NCBI RefSeq assembly: GCF_000172555.1
Contig: NZ_ABOX02000039.1
Location: 1-64,000 of the forward strand
From: Pedosphaera parvula Ellin514
Lineage (GTDB): Bacteria; Verrucomicrobiota; Verrucomicrobiia; Limisphaerales; Pedosphaeraceae
Reading direction: 5' to 3'
DNA: 64,000 bases
A model generated the notes under the pieces. That model was not told the DNA's origin. It made no database searches and worked only from the letters and a program-made list of their open reading frames with translations. Positions 44,424 through 55,900 of the stretch are shown here, one piece after another. Positions within the stretch are counted from its first letter, which is position 1. Each line of letters starts with the position of its first letter. The position numbers were made by a program, and so were the translations under genes.

Positions 44424-44449
44424 TGTGTTGTTTTCAACACAGAACTATA
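44424..44449 (-). promoter_or_regulatory. candidate promoter -10 and adjacent inverted repeat upstream of GT4
   Basis: TGTGTTG/CAACACA is a perfect 7-bp inverted repeat around TTTT (44424-44441). Directly upstream on the minus strand is TATAGT (44444-44449), a good -10 box, with a weak TTTCCT 17 bases before it. The repeat would overlap the transcription start, so it could be an operator or a 5' leader hairpin. Confidence 0.4.
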
Positions 44450-44599
44450 TCACGCCTGTTTGGCAGAGGAAAGTCGCCGCCGTCGTTTTGGGTAGGTTCC
44501 CCCAGTGCGCATATTTTAAAGACGCCTTAATCTTAATTTACAAATCATGGCATCGGTTTTTAGCTCACCAGCAAGGATAAATCATTTCATAAGGAGCAT

Positions 44600-45625
44600 A
44601 TGTCCGAAAACATTTCAGATTCCATCATCCTTATAACCGGAGCCTCCAGCGGCATCGGCAGAGCAACCGCCCTCGCAATTGCAAGGAAACACGGAACCGT
44701 GGTGCTGGCCTCCAGGCAGGAAAAGGCCTTGCGCGAAGTTGCGGAGGAATGTGAGCGGATGGGAGGGCGGGCTTTGGTTGTCACGGCAGATGTAACCGAT
44801 GAAAGTCAGGTGCAAGCGCTGGCACATCAGGCAATTGAAACTTATGGGAGAATCAATGTCTGGGTGAACAATGCAGGTGTGGCTTTATACTCCAAATTCG
44901 AGGAGTCTCCACCAGATGCCTTTCGGCGGGTGATCGAGACGAATCTGTTTGGATGCGTTCATGGTGCCAGGGCGGCCCTGCCTCATTTTCGAAAACAGGG
45001 ACGGGGAGTTCTTATTAACATTTCTTCCGCGTTTGGAAAGTCCGGCGCACCATACGTTACAGCCTATGCAACCAGCAAGTTTGCCATCAACGGGTTTTCG
45101 GAAAGTTTACGAATGGAGTTGCAAAATGATCCGCATATACATGTTTGCACTGTGCTGCCAGCAACCATGGACACACCAATATTTCAACATGCCGCCAATT
45201 TTACCGGACGTTTTGTAGAAGCACTTCCTCCGGTCTACAAGCCGGAACAGGTTGCGGAAGCCATTCTTGGTTGTATCGTAAATCCAAAGCGGGAAGTGCT
45301 TGTGGGACGTTCCGCCAGGCACCTGGTTTTGCTCCGCAAATTTTCAACGGAGCTTTCGGAGCGCCTCGTGGCTGCAAAAGTTGAGAGGAAGCATTTCCTG
45401 GACAAACCTGTCGCTCATTCGCAAGGCAACCTGTTCGCGCCGATGCCGGAATATAATTCTGTACATGGAGGTTGGCTGGACACTGATCACAAGGCCAGGA
45501 ATATAATTACTGCGGCGGCGGCAGTATTTCTTGCGGGTGCCGGCTTTGCATTTTACAAATACCGTAAGCAAAAGCATTCCTCAATAGCGGAGGTGCGGGA
45601 TCGGCTAACGAAAGCGACCGCCTGA
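44600..45625 (+). CDS. short-chain dehydrogenase/reductase with C-terminal membrane helix
   Basis: A 341-residue classical SDR. It has the cofactor loop ILITGASSGIGRATA, the VNNAGVAL strand, catalytic Ser in INISSAFG and the YATSK catalytic Tyr-Lys pair, followed by LPATMDTPIF. The classical domain ends near residue 250. The extra ~90 residues include a hydrophobic segment (NIITAAAAVFLAGAGFAFYKY) that would anchor the C-terminus in the membrane, then a basic tail. AAGGAG lies just upstream of the ATG. It is transcribed against its neighbours and sits between the glycogen and trehalose genes without an obvious link to them. The substrate is unknown. Confidence 0.9.
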   Translation: MSENISDSIILITGASSGIGRATALAIARKHGTVVLASRQEKALREVAEECERMGGRALVVTADVTDESQVQALAHQAIETYGRINVWVNNAGVALYSKFEESPPDAFRRVIETNLFGCVHGARAALPHFRKQGRGVLINISSAFGKSGAPYVTAYATSKFAINGFSESLRMELQNDPHIHVCTVLPATMDTPIFQHAANFTGRFVEALPPVYKPEQVAEAILGCIVNPKREVLVGRSARHLVLLRKFSTELSERLVAAKVERKHFLDKPVAHSQGNLFAPMPEYNSVHGGWLDTDHKARNIITAAAAVFLAGAGFAFYKYRKQKHSSIAEVRDRLTKATA

Positions 45626-45714
45626 TCAGGTGCGTTTGAACGACGATCAGCACTCCAATACAATCGGAAGAACTTAAATCCAGGAGAGTTTTCTCGAAGC
45701 TCTCAGGCCTTTCT

Positions 45715-47607
45715 TCAATCTACTTTCTCAAGCAGGGCCACAGGGAAATATGCCAAAGCATCGCTCAAGAATATTCCCGGCTCATTGTTTTGCGATTGCA
45801 CCGTATGCGTCTCATGCGTGAACGCATTGCAAAACTTATCTCCCGCTTTGGAGAAGGGCAGGGCAAGCCAGGTATCTGCCCACACTTCTTTACCAGTTGG
45901 CGCCATTTGTCGACCATTGGTGAGCGATACCACCAGCCGTGGGACGATAGTAATGGTGGTTTTGCTCCCATGACAGCGTGCGAAGGCACAGACATGGTTC
46001 TTCATTTTCCCTGCCGCACTCAGTGCGACGTAATCCCCTTTTTCAAAATGAACTCGATGTTGCCGCCTGAACTCCAGTGCCCGGTGAACAGTGAACATTT
46101 TGACGGCTCCCGTATGGGTTTCGCCAAGAAGCTTTTCAAATTGCGAGCCATGGGTGGAACCGCCTTTCCCCGATGCGTTCCGTAAATTGATAAGCATTTC
46201 CTGTCGCAGACTGAAGCCGACCGGGCGGCGATTGTCAGGATCAACCATGCTGAAATCCCACAACTCTGCTCCTTGATAGGTGTCGGGAACTCCGGGTGCG
46301 GTTAGCTTGAGGACGGTTTGCGAGAGAGAGTTAAAGATTCCAAAGTAGGCGACCTTGCTCTGAAACTCCCGAAAATCCGTCATGAAGGGAGTATTAAGGT
46401 CGAGAATTTCTACAATGAAAGTTTTTACAGCTTCCTCGTAGGCCTGGTTGGGATCATTCCAGGTAGTGTTGGTCTTTGCTTCACGAATCGCCTTGAACAT
46501 GTAAGCAAGCAAACGTTTCTTGAAATCATCGAACATGCCTGAACGGTCCGCGTCAAAGGGCCACGCTCCAAGCAGTGTCTGATAGAGGAGGTATTCGTCA
46601 TTTTTGTACGGAGCGGGCGCTCCTGCGACTTCGGTTTTGTATTTGCTGTTTGAAGAAGTCCATCGTTCCACAGCCGCTCTCCATTCAATCGGCATTTCGG
46701 AAATGACGTTGAGCCGTGCGCGAACATCCTCCCCTCGCTTGGTATCGTGTGTTGATGTGGCGAGCATGCTGTGAGGCCAGCGCCCGGCCATCCTAAGGTT
46801 GTGTTGGTGGAATTGTGCGAGGGAGGTTCCGAACTCTTCAGGACTGCCACCCACTTCATTTAATGATACGAATCGATTGTAGATGTAGAAGACGGTATCT
46901 TCGAGCCCCTTTGCCATAACCGGACCGGTGAGTTGCTGAAACTTCAGCACAAATTCCCGGCAATGTCGCCGCCCCGCTTCGTCCAGATCCGCCGGCAGCT
47001 GCAGCAGCAGCAAACTCCTGATAAAATCAAATGCTGCCTGATCCGTTTTTGAGTTGCGCTGTTTCGCAGCGCTTATCGCTTCCTCGGTGTGTCTTGCTTC
47101 GATCGCGGTCGGTTTTATTGACGTCTCGGTTGCATAGGAGCGATAAACCGGATACGCGGCAATGATCTCTCCCAATGCCTCATGCAATAGCTTGAAAGTA
47201 AAATCCTGCCCGTAACGGGAACTCAGGGCGGCACTCTTCAACCGATGCGTCAAGGCGGTTAGCTCGCTTGCCATGAATTCATCGAGAATTCTCTTTTTGC
47301 AGGAGTGAACCAGTTCTGAAAACTCCCCGGCGCAGTGAGTAAAGGTTTGATAAATGTCAGCGAACGCATCTGCATTGGTGGAATCGATGAAGATTCCGTT
47401 AACCCGGTTTAAAAAGTCATAACCGGTGGTCCCATCCACCGGCCAACCCTCGGGAAGAAGCTCGTCTTTCGTGAGTATTTTTTCTGCCACTACATAAAGA
47501 GGGAGAGAGGCGGAATCGGTCTTGTATCGGTTTTTGCGGAATGTATTTTGCAGCCGGGCGAGATACTGTTCCGGATTCCAAAGGCCGTCCGGATGATCTA
47601 CCCGCAA
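45715..47607 (-). pseudogene. treY: malto-oligosyltrehalose synthase TreY, C-terminal part (frameshifted)
   Basis: This frame starts inside the catalytic barrel with RVDHPDGLWNPEQYLARL, which holds the nucleophile Asp of GH13 TreY. LYVVAEKILTKDE gives the acid/base Glu. Further TreY marks are VMAKGLEDTVFYIYNRF, STHDTKRGEDVRARLN and APGVPDTYQGAELWDF with VDPDNRRPV. The enzyme turns the reducing end of a maltodextrin into an alpha,alpha-1,1 linkage. The intact protein would be ~962 residues with the N-terminal part at 47417-48601. The break is one extra base in a TTT run (plus strand 47623-47625). It is the last gene of the trehalose cluster. Confidence 0.85.
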
Positions 47608-48601
47608 ACCTGTTACTTTCCCTTTCTGCCAGCCAGCGGATTACGAGTTCATGAGCCGCTGCGAAAACGTCGGCTGATTCCATTCGAACTGAGATCAATT
47701 CGTTCACGTCGAAGAAACGGCGATAATTAATCTCCTGAGGTCCGACCTTCCAATAGGCAAGACGGTAATGCTGCTTTTGCAGTAGATCATGCAAAACATT
47801 AAAAGTTTGAGGCGAATCCACATTCCCATTGATCCTCCCTAAAACTGTTTGAATAGCCTGCTGTAGGGAGTGTGATTCATTGTGGAGTTGTCGAAGTGCC
47901 AATTTCCACGATGATAGCCGGAGTTTATTGGAATTTGAATCCTCTGCATCAGAGATTATGGCCTTGATTTGTGAGGAGATCGCCTGGCTGCCTGCACCCA
48001 ATTCATTCATTACATTTTCAAGGATGGGGGTGGACGATGCGGGCGAAACGGGAAACATTTTATCAAAGTACGCTATCTTTAGAGTGTCATCGTCCCAAAC
48101 CAGTTGCAGCTCCCCTTTCTCAAGTACGCTTGCATAATGATCTCCCAAAATGGGCAAAATGATTTTGTCGTGCAGGTCGGATTTTAGAGGCTGCCAATCA
48201 ATGTCGAAATAGCTGGCAAACGGCGACTGCTGTCCGTTTTCCAGGACATCAAAGAGCCAACGGTTGGAGAGATTCATGCCCATGTGGTTGGGCACGAGGT
48301 CAAGGACAAGTCCCATTCCAAGCTCGCGCAGCCTGCTGGTAAACTCATTGAAATCATCCTCGGTGCCCAGGTTGGGATTAAGTACCTGAAAATCACAAAC
48401 GTCATAACCATGCTTGCTTTCAGGAGTGGCCTTAAAAAGCGGTGATGCATAGCAATCGGTGATGCCCAATTCCTTCAAATAAGGGAGTAATTTTGTGGCA
48501 TCTTTAAAGGTGAAGCCCGCATTGAACTGAAGCCGATAGGTTGTGCATGGAGTGCGGCGGCCTTGTTGTCTGGTATTTCTCAAGCCCGGTGATTTGCTCA
48601 T
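47417..48601 (-). pseudogene. treY: malto-oligosyltrehalose synthase TreY, N-terminal part (frameshifted)
   Basis: The N-terminal half of TreY: TYRLQFNAGFTFKDATKLLP, CYASPLFKATPESKHGYDV, LGMGLVLDLVPNHMG and YRRFFDVNELISVRME. It reads correctly to about 47625 (ELVIRWLAE) and then turns into unrelated sequence. With one base skipped the DNA continues as GKVTGLRVDHPDGLW, the expected catalytic segment. The last ~70 codons of this frame are therefore not real. The start overlaps the GH57 stop as ATGA, so the gene is coupled to the trehalose operon. Confidence 0.85.
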
Positions 48602-51036
48602 GCTTCCAAAGGGTTGACTTCAAATGCCAGGTGATCTCCCAACGATAAAAAGAGGTTCATCCAATCCTTGGAAATCACATCGCCTTGCGTGGCTGCCGCG
48701 CGAAATTTTGGCACCGCGAGTTGCAACATTTCGTAATACAAGTTCTGCACACGCCACAGATTCAAGTCCAAGGGCGCTGTTCGAACAATGTCCGTAAGCC
48801 CTTCCATGGTCCGCAGAAGCGACATGTTCTCGGGGTTGGCGGCAAAATCCCGCATCATGTTTTCGAGGCGGTTTTTTATTGTGTAACAAAGATCTTCATC
48901 AAAAACATTGACGTCCCTGGCCTTGCCTTCAGCGCACAACTTTCGAAGTTTCTCCAGATCGACGTCCTCGGCCGAGAAACCCCGGGTTATGTCTATTTGT
49001 AGAATAAAATCTGCGGCAGTCTGCAAGGCGAGTGGCAGATCGGCCCGCAGGTCGGTCAAGAAATGCATCAGCGGCGCATATCTTTCCGTAATTAAACGAT
49101 ACCTGTTTTCGAGGTCCTCCCGCGTGGAAGAGAGAATTTGATAAAGCACCTTTTTCTGTTCGTCTTTGAAAAGGGATTTCAGGGAATAATTTGATCCGTG
49201 GAAATGATGATCAATGCGACGGATGACCTCTGGAAAATCGGCCCGCTGGAACGCCTCCTCGAGCTCCTTCTTCAGCAGCTCATAATCTTCCTGCGCCTGA
49301 GCCGGTTGGACCCCGCCGGCGAGGTTGTGTTCGCCCAGGTAAATAACCGCGTAGCTCAGATGGGCGCTTTCATGCGTCACCTCATGGGTCACTTTAGTTC
49401 TGCCTATCGCCAGTTTTGCCTTGCCAACGGAGAAATCTTCACGGTGTTCCTGTTCAAAACTGCGCATGAAGATTTTCGGGTTTGCGGAGTAGGGGCGAAA
49501 AATGGAACTAACCGCATAATGTGCCACGACTTTGTTCCATTCAATCATGGCCGGCTTCACGAATTTTGTGTAGATGCAGGCGCCATCCTGGTGATCAGGA
49601 ATGTTGCTCTTAGCCTTGGCGAGCAACCCGGTAAATGTGGGCTCGAGATCCTCATGAAATACTTCCTGAGCCAATTGGATGACCTGCGCTGCATATTGGA
49701 TCACCTGGACCGTTTCGATTCCTGATATTTCATCGAAAAACCAGCCGCAACTGGTGTACATCAGCATCGCATGCCGCTGAAGTTCCATGAGCTTGAGAAC
49801 CTGGACTTTCTCCGTTTCATTGAGTTCATGATTTGCCTGCTCAGTTAGGAATTTATCCACATTTGCGTGATGTCGGTCCAGAATGACCTGCACATAGGCA
49901 TCGCGTGCACCCCATGGATTCTTCAGCAACTCTGCGCCCTTCGCTTCAAATAGAGGGGTGATTTGATCTCGCAGCCAGTCCAGAGCTTCGCGCAGAGGGG
50001 CACGCCAGCCCTGGTTCCATCCCGCGCGACCTCCCGAGTTGCACCCACAATCGGCCATCCAGCGGCCTACGCCGTGAGAACAACTCCAGGCACTTTTCTC
50101 ATGGATTTGCACCTCATGCGTGGGAGGATGTGTCTCTAGAAATTCAGCGTAGTTGGTAAGACGTGCAAATTTGTTGTTCTCGATGAATTGTAACGCATAA
50201 GCCAATGCCATTTCGCCATGCTTATGATGATGGCCATAGGTTTCTCCGTCCGTGGCGATGTTGACCAGTTGATCACGATTCGCGCGGTCTGAGAAAGCCC
50301 CCAGCAATCGAGTTGCGAACTTCTCTCCGCTCGTCAACAGGCGCTCGAAAGCGACCCCCTGGGAGATGGGGCCGTCGTAAAAAAATACCGAAATGCTTCG
50401 CCGGGAGGGGAGTTTGATTAAATAGGCACGCGTTGGGTCAATCCGCGCTCCGTCTACGTCCCGCCAATTACGAGCACCAATTTCCCTGGCCCTACTGGCC
50501 TGATATGGGGAGAGGATGGTAAATTTTATTCCCTGTTCCGCCAGGACCTCGAGCGTTTCCGTGTCCGCAGCAGTTTCCGCCAGCCACATTCCTTCGGGCT
50601 TCCTTCCAAAACGATGTTGAAAATCTTCAATACCCCATAGTACTTGGGTGTATTTATCACGGCGATTTCCCAGTGGCAGGATCATGTGATTGTAAACCTG
50701 CGCCAGTGCGGAGCCGTGGCCGGAAAAATTCTGCTGGCTCAGTTGATCCGCTGCCACGATGGCGTCGTGGACATCCGGTTCCTTCTCCTTCATCCAGGCG
50801 AGCAGGGTGGGACCAAAGTTGAAACTGATTTTTGAATAATTGTTGACGATCTTCTGGATGCGACCTTCGCCATCGAGCATCCGGGCACAGGTATTGGGCG
50901 CATAGCATTCAGCAGTAATCCGTTCATTCCAATCATGGTATGGAGACGCTGAGTCCTGAAACTCGACTTCTTCAAGCCATGGGTTTTCCCGGGGGGGCTG
51001 ATAAAAATGGCCGTGGATGCAAATGAATTTTTCCAT
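48598..51036 (-). CDS. GH57 glycoside hydrolase with DUF3536 domain
   Basis: An 812-residue protein. The GH57 domain shows ICIHGHFYQPPRENPWLE at the N-terminus, GHGSALAQVYNHMILPL, the nucleophile motif GMWLAETAAD (Glu 154) and the acid motif IATDGETYGHHHKHGEMAL. A DUF3536-type helical region makes up the C-terminal half (LMELQRHAMLMYTSCGWFFDE and beyond). GH57 enzymes act on alpha-1,4/1,6 glucans (amylase or branching type); the specificity of this subfamily is not settled. It lies 4 bp after treZ and overlaps treY, so it probably trims or remodels the glucan used for trehalose synthesis (inference). Confidence 0.9.
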   Translation of the reverse strand: MEKFICIHGHFYQPPRENPWLEEVEFQDSASPYHDWNERITAECYAPNTCARMLDGEGRIQKIVNNYSKISFNFGPTLLAWMKEKEPDVHDAIVAADQLSQQNFSGHGSALAQVYNHMILPLGNRRDKYTQVLWGIEDFQHRFGRKPEGMWLAETAADTETLEVLAEQGIKFTILSPYQASRAREIGARNWRDVDGARIDPTRAYLIKLPSRRSISVFFYDGPISQGVAFERLLTSGEKFATRLLGAFSDRANRDQLVNIATDGETYGHHHKHGEMALAYALQFIENNKFARLTNYAEFLETHPPTHEVQIHEKSAWSCSHGVGRWMADCGCNSGGRAGWNQGWRAPLREALDWLRDQITPLFEAKGAELLKNPWGARDAYVQVILDRHHANVDKFLTEQANHELNETEKVQVLKLMELQRHAMLMYTSCGWFFDEISGIETVQVIQYAAQVIQLAQEVFHEDLEPTFTGLLAKAKSNIPDHQDGACIYTKFVKPAMIEWNKVVAHYAVSSIFRPYSANPKIFMRSFEQEHREDFSVGKAKLAIGRTKVTHEVTHESAHLSYAVIYLGEHNLAGGVQPAQAQEDYELLKKELEEAFQRADFPEVIRRIDHHFHGSNYSLKSLFKDEQKKVLYQILSSTREDLENRYRLITERYAPLMHFLTDLRADLPLALQTAADFILQIDITRGFSAEDVDLEKLRKLCAEGKARDVNVFDEDLCYTIKNRLENMMRDFAANPENMSLLRTMEGLTDIVRTAPLDLNLWRVQNLYYEMLQLAVPKFRAAATQGDVISKDWMNLFLSLGDHLAFEVNPLEA

Positions 51037-51040
51037 GTTA

Positions 51041-52912
51041 TTACGTCTGCTTGATTCGTCGTAGCACGACGAAGGATTTTGGACTTAAAGTAATGGTGAG
51101 CCTTCCATTGGAGCGAATTTCATGGGGGACTTTGCTGCCCTTGCCATTCCAACGTTCCATCGCGGAGTCGAGAATGTTTTGCCAGCCACCAATTGGTATT
51201 TCCCAGGTGCAGGTCGTGAGTTCCTGTGCAAAACAAAAGAGGAGACAGATTTCATCATCAGGTGTGTAGTACCGGACAAACAACACGTTTTGTGACTCGC
51301 TCGCCTGAGCCTCCAAGGAGTCCTTTTCAGCGTTGGTGATGGCGGGAACCGATTTTCGAATCTCGATTAACTCCCGGTAGAGGTCGTAAAGATTTTGATG
51401 ACTTTCGTGCGTGCGCAAACGGTGATTTAACTTGCAGGCATTGAAGGTGGATTCAGCCTGCGGGTCGGGCACCTCACCTTCCCAGACAAAGTTTGCAAAT
51501 TCCTCGCGACGGCCTTTTTGTACCGCCTCAACCAGGCCGCGATCCGTATGACTGATAAAATATTGGAAAGGGGCGCGTTCGCCATATTCCTCGCCCATGA
51601 ACAGGAGCGGGATAAAGGGAGAGAGCAAGACGCAACCAGCAGCTAATTTGAGATCTTCGAAGGAACAGAGGTTGGCTAACCGATCCCCGAGCATCCGGTT
51701 TCCGATTTGATCGTGGTTCTGAGAAAAAACCACGAATTGTTTTGCCTGGTTCAGTTTTGGCGGAAGACCGTGACGACGACGGCGCGTCAATGAATACTCT
51801 CCGGTGTAGGTGTAACCTTCGCGGAAGAATTTTTCCAGGCGCTTAATCCCACAGAAATCCGCGTAATAACCATTCTTCTCTCCAGTGAGCAGCACATGAA
51901 GGCAATGATGGAAGTCGTCGCTCCATTGTGCATCCAAACCATACCCGCCGAGGTTCCCGGGTAAAATGACCCTTGGGTTGTTAAGGTCACTTTCGCCGAT
52001 CAAGTGAAACCTTCGATTTAGCATCTCGGATCTTCGTTGAGTGATTTGCGAGAGTTCCTGCAAGAATGGAAAAGCCGAGGCATCTCGGATCGCATGGATT
52101 GCATCGAGACGCAAGGCATCCATGTGGAAGTCCGTTTGCCAATGGAGAGCATTTTCCAGAAAGAATCGTCGGACTTCATCACTATCGGGACCATCGAAAT
52201 TGAGAGCTGGCCCCCAAAAGGTGTGGTAATCCTCCGAGAAGTAGTTTCCAAAGTCACGCAGGTAGTTCCCCTCAGGACCCAGATGATTGTAAACAACATC
52301 CAGTATGACTGCGAGACCAACCTGATGGCATGCGTTGACCAGACGTTTGAGTTCATTAGGTCCACCATAGGAGTTCTGGACCGCAAACAAGTCCACGCCA
52401 TCGTAACCCCAATTTCTATCGCCCGGAAATTGGGCTACGGGCATCAATTCTATCGCTGTAATGCCCAGTTCCTTTAGCTCTGGAAGATAGGGAATAATCG
52501 CTGCAAATGTTCCTTCCTGAGTGAAGGTGCCAACGTGGAGTTCGTAAATAATGTAGTCCCGCAAAGGCAGCCCAAACCAGTCTGAATCGGTCCATTCAAA
52601 ATATGAATCAATAACTTCTGAAGGACCGTGGACTCCTTCGGGTTGAAACCTTGAAACCGGATCCGGTCGTTCAATTGTATTATCAAGCCGCAGGAAGTAT
52701 CGTGCTCCCGGTGCAACCTTCTCGAAGGTTGCTCGGTGATAACCCCGTTCGGAGCGCAGGGGCAGGATGCGATCGTTTGGACTGACCTGGTGTAACTCCA
52801 CTATTTTGGCATTGGGTGCCCAAACCTCGAAGGAGCAACGCCCTTCACCGAGATAGGTGGCACCCAGTTGAAGCCTGCTCGCTTCAAGGATTGGTTGATT
52901 TCTTTGATTCAT
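51041..52912 (-). CDS. treZ: malto-oligosyltrehalose trehalohydrolase
   Basis: A 623-residue GH13 enzyme starting [18 protein letters not shown]. The N-terminal CBM48-type domain ([18 protein letters not shown]) is followed by the barrel: [49 protein letters not shown], catalytic Asp in [22 protein letters not shown], and [12 protein letters not shown]. It releases trehalose from maltooligosyltrehalose made by TreY. The start at 52912 overlaps the treS stop by 29 bp. A Met nine codons earlier is possible but adds only unrelated residues. Confidence 0.94.
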   Translation of the reverse strand: MNQRNQPILEASRLQLGATYLGEGRCSFEVWAPNAKIVELHQVSPNDRILPLRSERGYHRATFEKVAPGARYFLRLDNTIERPDPVSRFQPEGVHGPSEVIDSYFEWTDSDWFGLPLRDYIIYELHVGTFTQEGTFAAIIPYLPELKELGITAIELMPVAQFPGDRNWGYDGVDLFAVQNSYGGPNELKRLVNACHQVGLAVILDVVYNHLGPEGNYLRDFGNYFSEDYHTFWGPALNFDGPDSDEVRRFFLENALHWQTDFHMDALRLDAIHAIRDASAFPFLQELSQITQRRSEMLNRRFHLIGESDLNNPRVILPGNLGGYGLDAQWSDDFHHCLHVLLTGEKNGYYADFCGIKRLEKFFREGYTYTGEYSLTRRRRHGLPPKLNQAKQFVVFSQNHDQIGNRMLGDRLANLCSFEDLKLAAGCVLLSPFIPLLFMGEEYGERAPFQYFISHTDRGLVEAVQKGRREEFANFVWEGEVPDPQAESTFNACKLNHRLRTHESHQNLYDLYRELIEIRKSVPAITNAEKDSLEAQASESQNVLFVRYYTPDDEICLLFCFAQELTTCTWEIPIGGWQNILDSAMERWNGKGSKVPHEIRSNGRLTITLSPKSFVVLRRIKQT

Positions 52913-55900
52913 TGTTATTGTCCGCTGCCAGCAACTCAAGAAGGCCCTGCATGGGAATTTTTATCCAATCAGGGCGATGGTATTGTTCATAGGCAGTTTC
53001 AAATACCGCCCTTTCAAGCAAGTGCGCCTGCAGCAGAACAGCAAGCTCCTCCCTGGATTGAGGCAGGAGATCAGTCCTGCCAACCACCTGCAAATAAGAC
53101 TTCAAAAAAATCACGCTCATCCAGAAATGCCAGAAACGCATCCAAGGTTCCAAACGCGCCACGTCTTCGGGATGGAAGGTCCCCAGCTCAACCTGCTTCA
53201 AGACCGCAGAATGCATTGCGTAATACAAGGAACGAATCATCACCGCTACGTCGTACATCGGGGAGCGTTTAATCCGGCGTTCGCCCAACGTGTGTGCCGG
53301 TTCGCCTTCAAAGTCGATTACCATGAAATCCTTGCCTGTATCGAGTACTTGCCGGAGGTGGAAATTGCCGTGGCAACGAATGCGCATCCCGGTGATGCGT
53401 GTTTCATAAATCGCCCGAAGACGCTTCAAGATATCACTCTCGGAATTAACAACTTTTTCCAATAACTGTGCTTCTGCTCCCGCCAAATGACTGATCTGCC
53501 CTCGGAGATACCGTACGCAATGAACGGTCCTATTGCGCATGGATTGGTAAAGGGCGCGTTGGTAGTAAGGTGTGAATGGTTCAGGAACAAAATCCTTGTT
53601 TTCCAAATCCGAAGCCAGAGCGAGATGGAGCTCGCCAGTGCGTTGTCCCAGAAGTCGGACAGATTCGGAAAAAGCACCGAGAATTTCCAGGATTCCATTC
53701 GGGATTTCTTTATCGACCAGAGATACTGCCGTGCCATCAACAGCAGGAGACAACTGAGATTGCTCGGGCAGGGTCCGGACTCGTTCGAAAAATCTGCCCA
53801 GAGAATCCAGGGTCAGATCCCAGGCCAGCCTGCTGCCGGGCACGAACACTGTAGCGATGCCAATGCTGGAGGAGGTGCCGGTGTTTCCTTGATATTCCAA
53901 TAATCCGGCTACCGGCGGGCTATGGGAAAACCTCTTCTCGGTCAGGAACAAGCCAACCTCCAAATCCGGATTCACTCCAGCCTCAATCTTGCGAAATAAT
54001 TTGATCAGAAACTTTTCTCCAACCTGAATTGAAGTGTTCCTGTGTTCAGCCTTGTCAAGCATGGCATCTTTGGGCAGCGGAGAGCCGTCACGATTTGTTC
54101 GCAGCGCAAAGGTTTGAGTGACTGTCAATTCACCTTCATTCCCGCGAAACGTCCGCCGCTTGGCAATGGCTTCCAGCAGCGTGCTGCCAAAGGCTTTGTT
54201 GCAGACTGAATCATACAGTATGCCTTCGATCTCACGTCCGGTCAGGCGCAAGCGCGCAACCTCCAAGTGGGGATAATCGGTTCCGACCTGTTCAGCCTTC
54301 TTCCCGGAGGCAAAGGCGAGAGGAATCAGATATTGCTCCGGGTCCGCTTGAACATAGTCCACCCCGACAATACAGATCATTCCTTTTTCAGAATCAAAGT
54401 TGAATGGAATGGTTTCCTTGATACGCACGGAACGTATCTCCCTTCCCAGACCGTTAAACCAGGGGCGGAGCTTCAGATAGCCGGGCAGGCAATTCTCCAG
54501 TTCACGGCGAGCGCGTCCGGTAAAAACCTCCTCCCATGCATCCGACACGGTGAGCGTGGTAAGAACAGGAGTGGCGACCGGCAGATGTTTCGCCTCCCCG
54601 ACTGGCCGGGGTTCCAGGGAGAACCAATAAGCCATGTGCGGCCCCAGAGTTAGAAAATAAGGTTTTTCAGTGATCTGAGGAAATTCGGTGCGACCGAAAA
54701 GTTCCAGGGGAATGGCATCTTTAAAAGCCGACAAATCCAATTCAACTGGCTGAGTAAAGCGGGAGAGATTGGCAACCACCAAGATGCGCTCCTGTTCGTG
54801 TCGCCTGATGAAAGCCAAAACTTTCCGGTTATTGGGTTTTAAAAATTCAAGCGACCCTTGACCAAACGCATGCCAACGTTTGCGCAGGGTCAGGACCTGT
54901 TTCATCCACCAGAGCAGGGAATGAGGATTGCGTTGTTGGGCCTCCACGTTTACGGATTCGTAATGATATTCCGGGTCGAGGATGATGGGGAAATACAGGG
55001 CTTGAGGTGACGCGCGCGAGAAGCCGGCATTCTTGTCCGAACTCCAGTGCATGGGTGTCCGCACACCATTACGATCTCCGAGGAAAATATTATCGCCCAT
55101 CCCAATCTCATCGCCGTAATAAACCACCGGGGTTCCCGGCATTGACAAAAGCAGCAGGTTGAGAAGCTCAATTTTTTTACGATCATTTCCCAATAGAGGA
55201 GCCAATCGGCGGCGGATTCCGAGATTGATCCGCGCCTTGGCTTCGTTGGCGTAAACGCGGTACATATAGTCCCGCTCCTCATCGGTCACCATTTCCAGCG
55301 TCAGCTCATCATGGTTGCGCAGGAACAACGCCCACTGACTGGTTTCGGGAATGGGAGGGGTTTGTTCCATGATGTCAACGATGGGAATTCGATCTTCCAT
55401 GCGGACGGCCATGAAAAGACGGGGCATAAGCGGAAAATGAAAGGCCATCTGGCATTCGTCCCCTTTACCGGCGCCAAAGTAGGTTACGGCGATTTCGGGC
55501 CAGTTGTTGGCTTCCGCAAGCAACATCCGATCGCCATATTTGTCATCAAGGTGCTTTCGCAGGGTTTTGAGATACTCGTGGGTTTCCGGGAGATTGTCAC
55601 AGGAAGTTCCTTCACGTTCGTAGAGATAAGGAACTGCATCCAGGCGAAATCCGTCAACACCCAGGTCGAGCCAAAAGTCCAGGACGTTGATTATTTCCTT
55701 ATGCAGCCGGGGATTGTCGTAATTCAGATCCGGCTGATGAGAATAGAACCGGTGCCAATAGTATGCCTGGGCCACATGATCCCACGTCCAGTTGGAAGGC
55801 TCAAAATCGTTGAAGATGATGCGGACATTTTTGTACTTTTCAGGCGTGTCGCTCCATACATAAAAGTCGCGTTCTGGCGAACCGGTCTTGGCACGCCGGG

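Noticed and set aside
45626-45714. Possible terminator between the SDR and treY stops
   Set aside because: GAGAG/CTCTC pairing is short and broken, and no adequate T-run follows on either strand.
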